Below are positions 44,361 to 57,434 of a DNA stretch of 64,000 bases, piece by piece (the first letter of the stretch is position 1; each line of letters starts with the position of its first letter). A program made the position numbers and the translations under genes. The stretch covers positions 434,001-498,000 of the forward strand of contig CM082585.2 of assembly GCA_040954595.2 (NCBI GenBank), read 5' to 3'. The notes beneath the pieces are model-generated. The model saw nothing but the letters and a program-made list of their open reading frames with translations. It was not told where the DNA came from and did no database searches. The stretch is from Balanoglossus misakiensis. Taxonomy: Eukaryota > Hemichordata.

Positions 44361-47333
44361 TTTGATGAATTTTCTGTCATTGCCCTCAGTGAAACATGGC
44401 TAGACCCAGGTGTTGATGCATCATTATATAACCTCCCTTCGTACAACTTTGTTCATAAATGTAGAGCTGTTTCCAGAGGAGGAGGTGTTGGTCTCTATTT
44501 ACACGAGTCGTTATCATACTATACCTATAATAGACTTAGTTGTTCTCCAACATTGCGAATGTCTCTTGTTGAAATCCTACTTGAAAAAGCAAGGTCATCA
44601 TAGGTGTCATATATCGCAGACCAAATACACCTACTCAGGATTTTTTAACCAGTTTATCAGATTGTCTTGATAATCTACGCATTACCTACAAAAATGCATT
44701 TTATAAGGGGATTTCAATATAAATATAGATGGCGATAACACTGTCTTTAATGAATATATCGCTACTCTCAGTGGTAATAATTTTTATCAAATCATGGACG
44801 TACCGAACAGGACAACTACTCACACCTCCACATTAATAGATCATTGCCATGTAAATTTTCGTAACCAGTTCATTGAAAGTGGGACAGTACAAACTGATAT
44901 AAGTGACCATTATCCCATCTTTGCCATCTTTAAGGATTTACGTCATGTGTTCACTGTTGAAACAATTGATTTCAAGTGTGATTTTTCTTCATTTGATCCA
45001 GTTTCATATAAAAATGACTTTGCAAATATTTCTTGGCAGGATGTTTACGACTCTAATGATCCGAATGTTGCCTATAATACTGTCTACAATTGTTTCATGA
45101 TATGGCAACAAGACACATGCCAGTCGAACGGTGTTCAAACCAGCGTAAGCGCTTACGGAAACCATGGATCAAAAATGACTTCTGGTCTCAATTAAAAACA
45201 AGCATAATATGTTCTCCAAAACAAAACGCCATTCTACAAGCTCATCTATTCATCAAGAGTACAAACTTTATCGCAACCTGTTAACAAAACTTATGCGACG
45301 AGCAAAAAAGAAGTATTTTTGTGATAAATTGCAACTGTCTGTAGCCTCTGGGAAGGACCACAAAAATGGCAAGTCATCAATGAAATCTTGAACAAAAATT
45401 CAAAGGTTAATGCTCCACAAAAAAATAAAAGATGACGAAAACCCTGGGAATTTTGTTACTAAAAATATTGATATAGTTGACGCTTTTAATTTTTTTTGTC
45501 AACATTGGACAAAATCTAGCATCACAAATACATTGTAGCGCTAATTTCAATGATTACCTTGGTATTCGTCATTTTAATTCTTTCTTTTTCCATCCTGTGC
45601 ATTCTGGTGATATACTCAGAGAAATTAAATTATTAGACCATTGTAAAGCTGCTGGTTTTGATGAAATATATCCAAAAGGAAGGAAGCAGCGGGTTATATT
45701 ACAGAACCATTTGCTCATATTGTTAATATTTCTTTGTCACAGGGTATTTTTCCAGAGAAACTGAAAATGGCACTGAGTAACACCAATTTTTAAAAAGGGT
45801 TGTGTTCATGAAATAGGAAATTACAGACCTATCTCTGTCTTGCCAACCTTATTAGTAAGCTGTACGAGTCTATTGTAAATAAGCAACTGTGTTCTTTTTT
45901 GAAAACAATTGATATTCTCACTAACAGCCAATATGGATTTCATAAGAAAGATAGTACTAAGTTAGCTTTAGCAGATCTCACAACAAAAATATCAAAGCAC
46001 ATTGATAACGGTCTTGTTGCATTTGGTATCTTTATTGATTTTAAAAAGGCATTTGATACAATTAACCACACAACTTTGTTAGCTGAGCTATGCCACCATG
46101 GGATTAGGGGATCCACACTTAATTGGTTTAAGACTTATATATAAGACCGACAGCAGTATGTCAAGGTCAATAATTGTACTTCAAAAGCAAAAAGGATCTC
46201 CTGTGGGATTCCACAGGGATCAATTCTAGGTCCACTTCTTTTTGTAGTATATATAAATGATATCAGCAGATCCTCAGACTATTATCAATTCAGGTTATTT
46301 GCTGACGATACCAATTTATTTTGTTCAGATAAGCAGGACAAAATCGATCTTGCCACTCTGAATGTTGAGCTAACTAAAGTACAGAACTGGTGTAAGTCAA
46401 ATAAACTTACTATTAATATTGACAAAACAAACTATGTTATTTTCAAAACAGCCCAGGCGAAGTTTAAGCCTGAAGGGGATTTATATGTCTCTGATTTACG
46501 AATACAAAATGTTTCATCTGCTGTTTATCTTGGAGTTACTCTTGACTCATCATTATCCTGGAAGTCTCACATCAACATTATTTTTAAGAAGGTTCGCCAA
46601 AAATCGGTATTATTTCATATGTACGCCATTATCTCCCTAAGTCTATAATTTTATTATTATACAATTGTCTTATCCTTCCCCATATAATGTATTGTATCGA
46701 AATATGGGGAAATGCATATAAAACCTATTTAGATTGTATTTTCAAATTGCAAAAGTGACTTGTAAGACTTATAACATTTTCTAGCCCCAATACACATAGT
46801 GCACCACTTTTTCAGCAACTTGGAATTCTTAATGTTTACAAACTCTGTAAATTTCAAACTTGTGTTTTTGCGTATGATCTAAAGGCAGGCATTATGCCCC
46901 CTCACTAGATCGCTATGCTTCATTTGTGTCACACAAATATTCTACAAGATTTGCCTCCACTGATAAGTTTATGCTTCCCAAAGTAAAACTTACTTCATCT
47001 CAAAATAATTTATACTATTCTATTGCCAAGCATTGGAATGAAATTCCTACACAAATAAAATCAATTCATTCAAGGAATTTATTTAAAAGCTCTCTGAAAA
47101 TGTATCTATTGAGCATAGATTAATTTAACCTCTGTTATAAACCTGTTTATTTTGTCACCGCGTTGTTTGACTACCAACTATTGTTCTGTGATATGAAATG
47201 GCAATTATATTAATTGTTTCAATGATTTGTATGTATTTAGGGACACGACTAGTTCCACTAAAACTACTTCCCTGGTCCGCACCAGTTATGTCAAATGCAT
47301 CTTCCTGGTGAAATAAACATCTATTTATCTATC
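44361..47333 (+). pseudogene. EN-RT LINE retrotransposon, 5'-truncated, right arm (no nested insert)
   Basis: The same element as 26946-30295. EN motifs: SETWL near 44390, KGDFNI near 44705, SDHYPI near 44902. RT motifs: IDFKKAFDTINH near 46035, GIPQGSILGPLLF near 46204, FADDTNLF near 46297. A TAA stop lies at 46142-46144. Extra breaks specific to this arm include a lost T in the cttgttgaaatcc stretch near 44570. The site of the left-arm nested insertion is an intact empty site here, around 46170. Confidence 0.9.
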
Positions 47334-48854
47334 TTTGGACTTTTCTGGCAGATCATCATGTATGCTGCAAGCTGCATCAGTAGGACACACAATCTGTACA
47401 TTTTTTGGGAGTATTGATGAAGATATTGCGACCAAGCAGTGCCAACTCCACACACTGTTGTTGTGCCTTTCACACGCTACAAGGCAAAGTTTTGAAAATC
47501 ATTAGTTTTCTCAAAAAGAACAGATAAATGTCATCTGTACAAAACTTCCAGAAATCTCTCCAAAAATCTCTCAAGTGAACTCTGCACATTTTTTCTAAAG
47601 TTTTATTTTGGAATTATTAAAATTACTTCAAGAATTTAAGTAATACCATTCAGATGTATGGAGATGCCTGGGAATTTATGTTCAGAAATGGTATTTAAGA
47701 TATTTAAAAGTTTGAACTCCATTTGAAGCTGATATCTAACAGAAAATATTAACAACAAATGATAGAGAAGGCAACAATTTCACAACGGTCTTTGCAAATT
47801 TGATAAATAGCTAAAAACATAAATCTATTAATGGTTATACACAGTAATCATTTTGAACACACAGAGTCAAATTCACTACAAACTTTCAGTCTCCAGGGTA
47901 ATATAATGACATCAATTTCAATAACATTGAAGTTTCATTAAATGCTTAAAATGCTTTAAAATTGTTCAATATGGCATGCACCATGCACAAACTTATGAGA
48001 CTGATCAATGAAAATTAATTTTTTGCATAATATAATGAAAATGATAAAATCTGTCGTCAAATCCATGGGAAACTCAACTCAAAAAGTACATCACTGTCAA
48101 TCTATATTATCTATATATTATTGATCCGCCTCTAAGGAAAAATGTTTAAAAAGTTTCATGCAAATATACTACTACTGAACATGTAGACTGAGACTTATAA
48201 AAACTTCAAAAAACACTGGTAATTGAACAAGTGTATGTTAACAAAATTATGTGTTTAAAGGCACATAAACTGTAAATTTCAAATGATTTAATCATGTAGG
48301 TGAGATCATACATCACTTATAAATGCATTTATAAATTAAAAAAACAACAACAAAAAAACAGGTGGGTATCCCACTCAAATATGACTGCATTAATACTTGT
48401 ATGCAAAAAGGAGTCATGTAATGTGGCACCACACTAATGTGCACACCCACAAACACATTTGACATGGAAATAATTTATTTTTACAATCTTGATAAAACAA
48501 TTTGATGTCAACCAATGAACGGGACACATGTAATTTAATGTTTTCTCTGTACTTTGTAACATGACTTGCACATTTTTGAAAATGGCAGGAAATTCACAAT
48601 GGAATATAGATGACTTAACTTTTCTGGCGTTTCTGAAACCAATATATTTTTTGCCACATTTAACGGCAACAACATTATCGTGAGTTGGAAATCAAAAAAT
48701 AATTGGGAATTTAAGAGAATATATTTGAAAGACAACATATTTCAGAGCTAGAGGTGATGGACCTTTATTAACACATTGATTAAATTTGAAAATACAAAGT
48801 ACCAAAATTCAGGATTTCGTATGAAAAAATGAAAATGTAATTAATTGAACATTT
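47334..48854. other. AT-rich non-coding stretch, nothing identified
   Basis: Mirror of 25425-26945 with a handful of base changes. No gene is recognised. Confidence 0.6.
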
Positions 48855-48858
48855 TTAA

Positions 48859-49298
48859 ACCCCGGTGCGGGGTATAAAAGACCCCCCAAATCAGTGGCGA
48901 ATCTTAATGCCGTTTGACTGACAACAGACAACACCAACGATCTTGGCTCTATGAAAATCGGCCCAAACAGGTCCAAGAATAAAGAATTACACCACACAAC
49001 GACAGTAGTTGGCTTTATAAACACACACAACATAAAGTTATCGACGAAAAAGTACACGAGCTTTTGAAACAACGATGATTTTGGGAGAAATCTGGTTTCA
49101 GTGCTTTTCAGAAGCGTCCCTGGGAAACAATAACCACGCCATTCAAACAGTTGTCAATCGCGTGGAAGTGTGAAGTGTTCAATTATTTTCTGTGTACATG
49201 AGAGCAATTACACAGTCATTATGCACGACGACCACTCCCAAATAAACAACTATACAAACACACGTTAATCCGAATCCCAGGACTTTCCGCACCGGGGT
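48859..49298. mobile_element. TTAA-flanked MITE, right arm
   Basis: The counterpart of 24981-25420: ACCCCGGTGCGG at 48859, its complement ending 49298, and TTAA on both sides. Confidence 0.8.
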
Positions 49299-49302
49299 TT
49301 AA

Positions 49303-50034
49303 CCAAAAATATAAAAACATTATTTTATTTATACATGTGTGGTAACTTATGTAAACTGGGCAGACTGAAGAAGATATCTGCCCTTATTGATCATACTATC
49401 TAAGTAAGTTACTTAAGCAATAAGCCCCGCTGTAAGTGGGTATACGCGAGATTTGGGTACAATTCGAGACATATAGCGCGAGCTGTCAGGCGAGTCTATA
49501 TGGAGCAAATTGTACCCAAATCGAGTGCTATTATATCAACAATTGTTTTTGTGGCATATCAGTGTCATTTTCTTACCGAGACGGCGTCACAAAGAGTAAT
49601 TACGATCGTGAACGAACATGGCGACGATGAATGTAAACACGAGCGGCCGGGATCGAGCATTAAACATGAAGCAGACGACAAAAAGTGACAAGACGGGCAT
49701 CGCGCGTGGCAAAGTTACAAATATTTCTACAGAGCAGTTCCAAAATAAAACGATTAATTCAACAGTATTTTTGTTTTATTTAGTTGGTTTAAACACGCGC
49801 GGCTGTGGTATAACCGCACATTTGTGCTGCCGCATGCTAGTTCAGGGGCCCGTTTTAGCACTGCCAGCAGTGCTATATGACTATGTTAGCATCGCTGGAT
49901 TGAGCTCTCGTCCAATCAGAATTGCGGACGGTAGCATGATATACATGTAATATAATTGCAGATATAATGGTCAGGGTCACAGAAAAATATGATATTCTAA
50001 TCACAGGGATAGGGGAAATAGTTAAATAATATGA
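49303..50034. other. Stretch upstream of right-arm recombinase
   Basis: Mirror of 24265-24976, with about 20 extra bases (ctgtaagtgggtatacgcg) near 49430. It contains the unrecognised 110-codon frame at 49618-49950. Confidence 0.35.
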
Positions 50035-50039
50035 GGTTA

Positions 50040-50184
50040 TCGCCCCATATCACCTCTTGTGTTGGGCCATATTTACCGCTCGTGTGGGTTGTGAGCCGCA
50101 TCACACGAGTCGAAGACGAGTGTGACGCAGCTCACAACCCACACGAGCGGCAAATATGGCCCAACAAGAGGTGATATGGGGCGA
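50040..50184. repeat. Foldback hairpin next to recombinase, right arm
   Basis: The counterpart of 24115-24259, with the same near-perfect ~70-bp stem and cgaagacga loop. It directly precedes the recombinase remnant. Confidence 0.75.
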
Positions 50185-50204
50185 AAACCGATTTATCATA
50201 TGCC

Positions 50205-51219
50205 CAAACACACAGACCTGTACGCAGAGCTATATGAACCCGCTACTTTGACGAGCTCAATCAGCGGGAAATCAAGCGTTATCTTCAGGACAACGGTTAC
50301 CCGGTCTCCATCATCCGTGGCAATGAGTTCCAGCTCTCCCGAAAATGCCTCACAGAAAAAAAGAGTTGAACAAAAAAACAGGGACGGGGAAATAAGCCAC
50401 AAGCTGCCCAAGTGATTACTGATAAAGAAGAACAACTTTTGATTGAAAGAGGATTTGTCGGTCGATCGACTCCCGAAGCGTTGTTCAACGCAGTTTGGAT
50501 GAACAACACCAAGATGTTGGGCTTTCGCGGTGGCCAAGAAAATCGGGAACTGATATTGGGGGGGGGGGGGGGAAATCAAGCTCAAAAGACGGCCGACCAC
50601 AAAGAATATCTCGAATTTAACGAAAGGGAGACGAAGACTGCAGATTTAGACAGGCTGGTGCGAAACCACGACCCTTCAACCCCAAAATCTTCGCCACTCC
50701 CGAGAAGCCAGACACATGTCCCATAGCCACATCCAAGGAGTTCGCAAATCGTCGCCCCGTTGAAATGAATACCCTAGACAGCCCCTTCTACTTGCATTGG
50801 CAATCAATTATTCGCCCTCATCAACCATATGGTTTAAGAAATCTCCAATGGGAAAGAATAAGTTGGCAACAGTCGTCCAAAGTATGAGCGAGAAAGCAGG
50901 CATCAGAGGGGGAAAAACAATCACAACATGAGAAAACAGCCATCACGAAATTGTTGCACGCCGGTATTCCACCGACCCAAGTGCAACAGTTATCGGGCCA
51001 CAGTCAGCTGCAGTCGGTCAACAACTATGCCAACGCCTCGCTAAGACAGCAGGAAGAGATGTCAAACATCCTCGCTCCATGTTCATCCAAACAAGTCGAA
51101 AATTGGGCAATTTCTGGTTCCGTCAGTTCAAGCACGTATCAGATGGAAGCGGCGACAAGGGGCGGTATATTTAGCGACGCAGAGACATATGGCGGCTCGT
51201 TCAATATCTATGTTTCAAA
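50205..51219 (+). pseudogene. Crypton-like (DUF3504) tyrosine recombinase remnant, right arm
   Basis: The same motif order as 23081-24095: REIKRYLQDNGYPVSIIRG near 50264, LIERGFVGRSTPEALF at 50412-50500, LGFRGGQENREL near 50517, HNMR near 50927, QLSGHSQLQSVNNY near 50985. A long G-run near 50558 shifts the frame. One A fewer after the HxxR block (gagaaaacagcc versus gagaaaaacagcc) puts it out of frame with the catalytic tyrosine, unlike the left arm. The glycine-rich tail (GGIFSDAETYGGSFNIYV) runs up to the flanking element at 51220. Confidence 0.88.
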
Positions 51220-53712
51220 TAGTCCTGTTTCAAAATGACCTACATTACAGGTCCTATGCACACGTATTACATGTTCTGATTGGTTTATCCGCTTCTCTAA
51301 GGTCCACTTGCGGCTCGCTGATTGGAGGGACCTTATGTGTTAGGTCATATTACTATGTATTATTCACCAGACCTTGTAGGTTAGGTCTTATTACTATGCA
51401 TTATTCACTTTACAGCTCCCTGATTGGTTAATGTGTAGGTCTGGTCCTCCAGTGTTTACTGCCTCATTATGCAGGACCTTGTAGGTTAGGTCTTATTAAT
51501 ATGTATTTATTCACCATACAGCTCCCTGATTGGTTAACGTGTCAGTCTGGTCCCCCATGTGTTCACTGCCTCATTGTGAAATGTCCCAAGTGCTTCCTGG
51601 CTACCGTTGTGGTAACACATTATTAGGGATGTCCGCAGATCGTTCATTGATTTTCTAAGAAATAGCCTGACATATATTATCTCCAACATAAACTGCACCC
51701 TGGAAAGATTAAATGATTTTTTTAGATGGACTTTGAAAATCTGATTAACTCATCTAAGCACTTTAGCTAAGTTGTATATTTTTTTAATCACCCTCCTACT
51801 TCTCATCATCAATTTTATTATTGTTGTTATTACTTTTTTAAAGTAAATTTGTTTTGACGAAGATGTTGATTGTGATAAGGAGCACGTTGTCCGTTTATAC
51901 ATTCGTATATTGTTTTAATAAAATGGAACTGTGACGGTGCAGCTTCGTGAAGGAAGTACAATAAAAGTAATCATACCTGTAAAGCAACTAATTATATATA
52001 TGTGTGATTTGTTCGGATACTGTAGGCCTCCGGCCTCCTAGTAATCACAAAAGTCATACAAAGAAAAGTACAGAGGGACACTCAACTAGAAACAAGTACA
52101 ATCAGTATTACACGGTTGAAAGTTCCTCAACAGTCTCGGAACGCATCTTCATGGCATAGTAGATAAATTTTGAAATATTGCGTACAATAGTTGTGTTTTG
52201 AGACTGTTAAAGCTGGGTAAATTTTTGAAAGGAAGGATTTATGTAAAAATACCTTGGAATATATTTTGACCTTAACTCCTGATATAGAGGACACATCATA
52301 CTAAAGTGGAACTCGTCTTCAATGCTTGTAGAATTACAATATACACAAATTCTTTCTGAGCGCTCGTTACGTAATTTTCTATCTGATTCGATGCGTAGTG
52401 CATGCGCAGAAACTCTAAAACGACACATGGCTTCTCTATGTGAATCGTTATCAATACATGATAAGTAATGCTCTTGCCCAAAGGTCATTTTGAAAGTACG
52501 ATAACAGTCCATTTTGGGAAACAGACGTAAATTTGAATACCAATTCTGAATATCAATGTCTCGACATCTCTGTTTAAATAAATTAATAAAGTTAACATCA
52601 CAACCCACACCTTGATTAAGCCAAGCTTCGCCCATACCAAAAGAAAACAACAAGGTCTTAACATCATAGGCCCAGCATGGTTTACTCTTTTCAGCTTCCT
52701 TATATTGAAAAATATAGCATTTTTGCACAATACGCTGCTGTGGCATTGAAAGCAAGCGCAGCCAATATTTGATAATCCTTACAAGTCTACATGTACGAAT
52801 TGTAAAACGCCCCAGCTCACCCCTAACAGCGAGAGTGGTCGCATTGCCATACAATCTCAAAATAAAACGACAGCATTTATTGTGTACTATTTCAATTTGG
52901 TCGGCCTGGTGGAAACCCCACACTTCACTTCCATACATTAAAATTGGAAGGATTTTACTATCAAAGCAATAAAGCAACGAATGAGGTATCCCAAAGAAAT
53001 GCAATGCTGTGCTAAACATTTCTATTGTAAGATATTTTTGGTTTGCTCGAATGAATAGCACACACTTCGTATTCAGCCAGGTGTTACACGAAGTGATGCG
53101 CTGAAAGGCATTACGTAAAAAAACACTAGCCCATTTCAACAAACCGCCACTGGAAATAAATGCGAAATTTCTCCTGGCAATTTTTATTTCGAGTATCTAG
53201 TTCACAATATCACATAAAATGCCATGAATAGTGAAGGAAAAGGTGAAATCAAATCATTATATGAGTGCCTTTCTTAATATACACTGGGATCGATCGCGAG
53301 CTTCGACCACGCGCAGGTAGCATGCCAGACAGAATGCGACAAAAGTATTCAGAAAGTACAAAAGACTTTGCATAACAAAGCAGTGAAAACTGGAGACCTA
53401 CACATTAACCAATCAGGGAGCTGAAAATTGAATAAATACATATTAATAAGACCTAACCTACAAGGTCCTGCATAATGAGGCAGTGAACACTGGAGGACCA
53501 GACCTACACATTAACCAATCAGGGAGCTGTAAAGTGAATAATACATAGTAATAAGACCTAACCTACAAGGTCTAGTGAATAATACATAATGATAAGACCT
53601 AACACATAAGGTCCCTCCAATCAGCGTGCCGCAAGTGGACCTAAGATTACCAGATGGACCAATCACAGATGTCGGTACATGTGCCATGGACCTGACTTAT
53701 GAAACAGGACTA
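51220..53712. mobile_element. Inverted-repeat element with tandem subterminal units, right arm
   Basis: The counterpart of 20781-23080, bounded by TAGTCCTGTTTCA at 51220 and its complement ending 53712. It is 194 bp longer because of the segment 51764-51957 (agctaagttgtata .. gaaggaagta), which is absent in the left arm. Confidence 0.7.
52003..53160 (-). pseudogene. LINE C-terminal fragment with CCHC knuckle, right arm
   Basis: The counterpart of 21333-22490, with a 311-codon frame at 52207-53142 on the reverse strand. Residue differences are L8F and G264E. The RT catalytic core is missing as in the left arm. Confidence 0.85.
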
Positions 53713-54094
53713 ATGCGACGTCGACGGGATCACCTTCCATGACACAGCCCCCACCACCGCACAAACGCCCGACAGCCAGTTTTGGCTTATTCACGTGATG
53801 TCCGGTGCTACATGCATGTCATCGGCCGACAACTTTGTTTGGCCGGTTTATTATGTGACTTGATCACGCGACAGACGTCATTTGTATCAAAACCTTATTA
53901 CAACTGCCCTGATTAGTTGATAAAAAGTTGCAGCTGGCCGGCCGACTTCTTCCTCAAAATAAACATACGTTATGAACGAGGATATATGGGCAAAGGTCAG
54001 TGTGACGTCATGAGATTCGACTCTGGAACTCACGCGATGGATTTTGCCTGGTCGATGTACGTACGGCTACAATACAAATATTTCAAAGGTGGGT
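53713..54094. other. CpG-bearing segment, right arm
   Basis: Mirror of 20400-20780. The CRE-like tgacgtca is at about 54003, followed by a short frame (MRFDSGTHAMDFAW) and a GTGGGT donor-like site near 54089. Function unproven. Confidence 0.25.
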
Positions 54095-54948
54095 AATTTT
54101 TAACAATATTGTGTCCGTGTTTACGAGGTATTAAGAATTGTTGGCAAGTGCCTCTCAGAAAACTGGTCTTTTAAATATTGTCTTCGCAAAAAACGACAAC
54201 ATTTATCAACAACATTTCCTCCGCACGCGGTTTGACTTTGAAACAGGCCTGGGCAGGCAGGAGCCGTTCACGATGTTTAATGTGTGTAATCGCGATCCTG
54301 TAATGGTTTTTGACTGTAGAAATATCCACAGACGCCGGCATCAATGTTGCGAAAACAGGGTTATGACTACAGTAAATAATGGAAATATGTACCTTCGTGC
54401 GTTTGAAGACGGAATTAGAAATAATCGACATAATATTTAATTTCTCATGTGCACTCTTCACCCGGCCGGGGCTGATGCGACTGTGTAAAAATATGTGTAA
54501 ACTAAGTCAGTGTTGATTCTGTCCGGGTCATTATTCTAATGTATTTATTTTGAATTAACTTGTGTACATTCAGGTAATCGTATGGATATGTATGGAAATA
54601 CACATTAATTCAAGACAGTTATATCCCAGAAGTCGAACCTTCATGTGTGTATTCAGTGAAAGGAACTCACAACATTATGTGATTTGATTTGTGTATGTGC
54701 TTGGGATCCAATCATGCTGTTGAGATTGCCTGGAAACTTGGGTTGCATGGCGTTTCAGTGAGTATCATTTATGCTTTATGATGTTTTGCCGTATAATTTG
54801 TGGGTCATTTCAAGTACTAGTAAGTGATGATCAAATTTTACAGTTACTCTGAGGTAACCATTTAAAACACGAATTATACCAAATAAATGAATTTGCTTAG
54901 AATTCCAAACTGTGGGAGAGTTTGCATAATTTTTCGTATGCAATTTTC
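54095..54948. other. Non-coding stretch with one unassigned frame, right arm
   Basis: Mirror of 19546-20399. The 100-codon forward frame 54138-54440 (MLASASQKTG .. ) is longer than its left-arm partner because of small changes near 54343. The product is not recognised; the rest is non-coding. Confidence 0.35.
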
Positions 54949-55033
54949 TGATGGCAATGTATTTGACTGTAAACAAATATTGTCTTCCATTCGTAGCGCT
55001 ATTTTGTCAGTGAAATGGCTTCATCATTATCCC

Positions 55034-55429
55034 TAGTCTCGGTTACCTAGACCCCCCTGCTTCTTCTGTTGGGCACTCCAGAAAGAGGGTCTGGGGAAAC
55101 CCCATAGACAAATCTCCTGGCAAAGATGGCCGACTTGAGACAAAAGCGATGCATGATGGTCGATATTTATAACATTTGATATTATGATATGACAAAATTA
55201 GAAAACTATTTACCAAACTTCTCTCTCTCTTTTCAATTTGCAGACAGTTTTAGCAGGTCTAGCACTTCTCAGCATGTTTTTTATGTTTGGGGCTGCAGCA
55301 ACCATCATGCATCGGTCATGCATCATGCATCGGCCATCTTTGCCCGGAGATTTGTCTATGGGGTTTCCCCAGACCTTCTTTCTGGAGTGCCCAACGGAAG
55401 AAGCAGGGGGGTCTAGGTAACCGAGACTA
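55034..55429. mobile_element. Long-TIR MITE with 9-bp target duplication (right-arm, long form)
   Basis: The same ends and the same 9-bp duplication (cattatccc at 55025-55033 and 55430-55438) as the left-arm copy at 19226-19460, so it is the same insertion event. It carries 161 more internal bases, at about 55180-55340. These include a pyrimidine-rich tract ending ttgcag and a hydrophobic frame (VLAGLALLSMFFMFGAAATI) in frame 55238-55420. Confidence 0.8.
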
Positions 55430-55430
55430 C

Positions 55431-55701
55431 ATTATCCCCCAACCAAAGTTGGAACAGAGTTAAATATGCACAGCTTGAAATTGTAAAATGTTGCAAAATT
55501 GAGCCAACAGTTCGGTCAACAATCACGTTCTTACAGCTATTATTAGAACCAGACTGTCTCAGGGAACAAGAGACATAGGCCTGATTTGCAAGCCGAGTTG
55601 GAAATGACTTTGCCTGCCCACGGACCTACCAATTTCAGTGAATCTTATTTTATTTAAATATGAAAATGGAGAACTATCCTCTGTTTTCTGATTGTTAGCC
55701 T
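55431..55701 (+). repeat. Dispersed repeat R1, copy 2, right arm
   Basis: Mirror of 18955-19225, continuing on the other side of the MITE at 54949-55033. It is inverted relative to copy 1 at 63361-63726. Confidence 0.75.
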
Positions 55702-55705
55702 GCAT

Positions 55706-55876
55706 ACATCATTATATGTACCTTAAGTGATTCCGGTTTATTTCATATCCTGTGAATGGGAATTTAGTTACCAAAACCGGCGTTTCTCACAGTGCAAAGA
55801 CCTAATCCACTGGGCAACCGGGTCTGTCAAATTGATCTGATGCCTCTTCCTGGCCGAAGGATCACCAGTTGTATTT
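55706..55876 (-). mobile_element. Possible tRNA-derived SINE head, right arm
   Basis: Mirror of 18780-18950, with the same A-box-like and weak B-box-like motifs on the reverse strand. Only suggestive. Confidence 0.3.
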
Positions 55877-56565
55877 TCACATTGCATATAAATAGAAACC
55901 CAATTAAATTATGCCATATGATTTTATTGACAATTAAAAGTTTCATAACTGTTAGTGTTAATTACAATACCTAAATTTCCAAATGTAAGAATGCTGTAAG
56001 TTTTCATGTGATTGATATTAATTATACATTTTCAAAATTTGCTTCTCTGAATTTTCACGTCTTGTCAGCCCAATTGGGCTGGTGAATATACACAAATAAA
56101 TCTTTAAAACATACTGTAAAATCATTATTCTATTGTACAAAAATATTTAGAAAGAAAGATTTTTTTTTATTTTATCCAATATATAATCGGCCGTCAACGC
56201 ACTAGCAGGGTTACGTGATTCAAAAATGCATGCGAAACTAAATTTCATTGAACTACTGACTCAGTGATTGATATGTAAATTAGGAGCAGCCAATAAGCAC
56301 GCATTGGTGAACCCGACCTGACCCCGTCCACCGTACTCCATGCCCAGGCCATATGTTCACTGCGTAAGTGTGTCTAAATATAGCTCGGTTACATTTGCAT
56401 AAATTACAGCTTTGTTCATGTTCTTCTGAACTTTGTCTGATAGAATAAACATGACTCTTATAAAAGTTTGAGTTTACAAAAATTTAGAAGAAAGTTTGTA
56501 CTCAGTGTGCCATCGAAGTGGGAAAGGAAAGATAATAACACTGTCCGGAGTCTACTACCTCCATG
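55877..56565. other. Non-coding stretch, nothing identified
   Basis: Mirror of 18091-18779. AT-rich and stop-dense; the short frames are not supported by any motif. A ccaattgggct inverted pair near 56070 is too short to interpret. Confidence 0.5.
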
Positions 56566-57434
56566 ATGAACCAGAGAGCAATGACTATTTTAATTTATTT
56601 CAAATACTATGTTTACAACTGCTACATGTATGCTCCCATTAACTGGGGAAATGAAATGATTGAACTGTCTGTTTATGTGATCCGGATTTTGTGATTTTCT
56701 GATAGATTGATAGTTTTCTGATAGTTTATGGACGACGCTGTTCTTCCAATGACTGTCCAGTACGTATTTGCACAATGTGAACCTTGACCAGATGTACAGC
56801 ACCCTCATGAAGCAAAGAGGTACAACCGTTCTCTTTGGTAACTTGGCTGCTATGAGTAGGTTGGTAAATTTTTGTCGCTCTTTGAAATCGCTCATAAAAG
56901 TGTTCAATTGTTGACATCCACTTCTATTATTGAGATGAAATGATGCATTAGTCTCTCAAGAACAGTCAACTGTAATAATTTGGAAGAGTGTTTAACGTTT
57001 TTGTGAGTTTTTTGAGCTTTTATTCAGAGTTGATGTAAGTACAATGAACAGTCACATGTGTTACAGTGTACTGCCATGGTCAAACAATACTTGGACATTT
57101 AGTTATTATCGCCTGTTGGAAATTTCTCTCGTAACTTCTACTGGTGCACCGATTTTTTTTTCTTTTAACATGCATTTCTTATACATTGCACTACTGGTGC
57201 GAATTGGTATAACAATACAGTGAATTGCATCACCAATATAGCAGTATAACACAGGATACAAAATCTAAGATGTCTTAGGATGTTTTTGAACTAATCAGTA
57301 ACCATTTTCTAAAAATTATAGATCTGAAACTAAAATTCAGAATTTGGTCAGCCCTGGGAAATATATTGTGTGAAGCCATTTATGTGTGTGGGGCCATTTT
57401 TTATACTAAATTTAAAATGGTAATTAGAGCCCTT
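56566..57434 (-). repeat. Old direct duplication R2, copy 2, right arm
   Basis: Mirror of 17222-18090, homologous to 61612-62072 in the same orientation. Confidence 0.6.
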
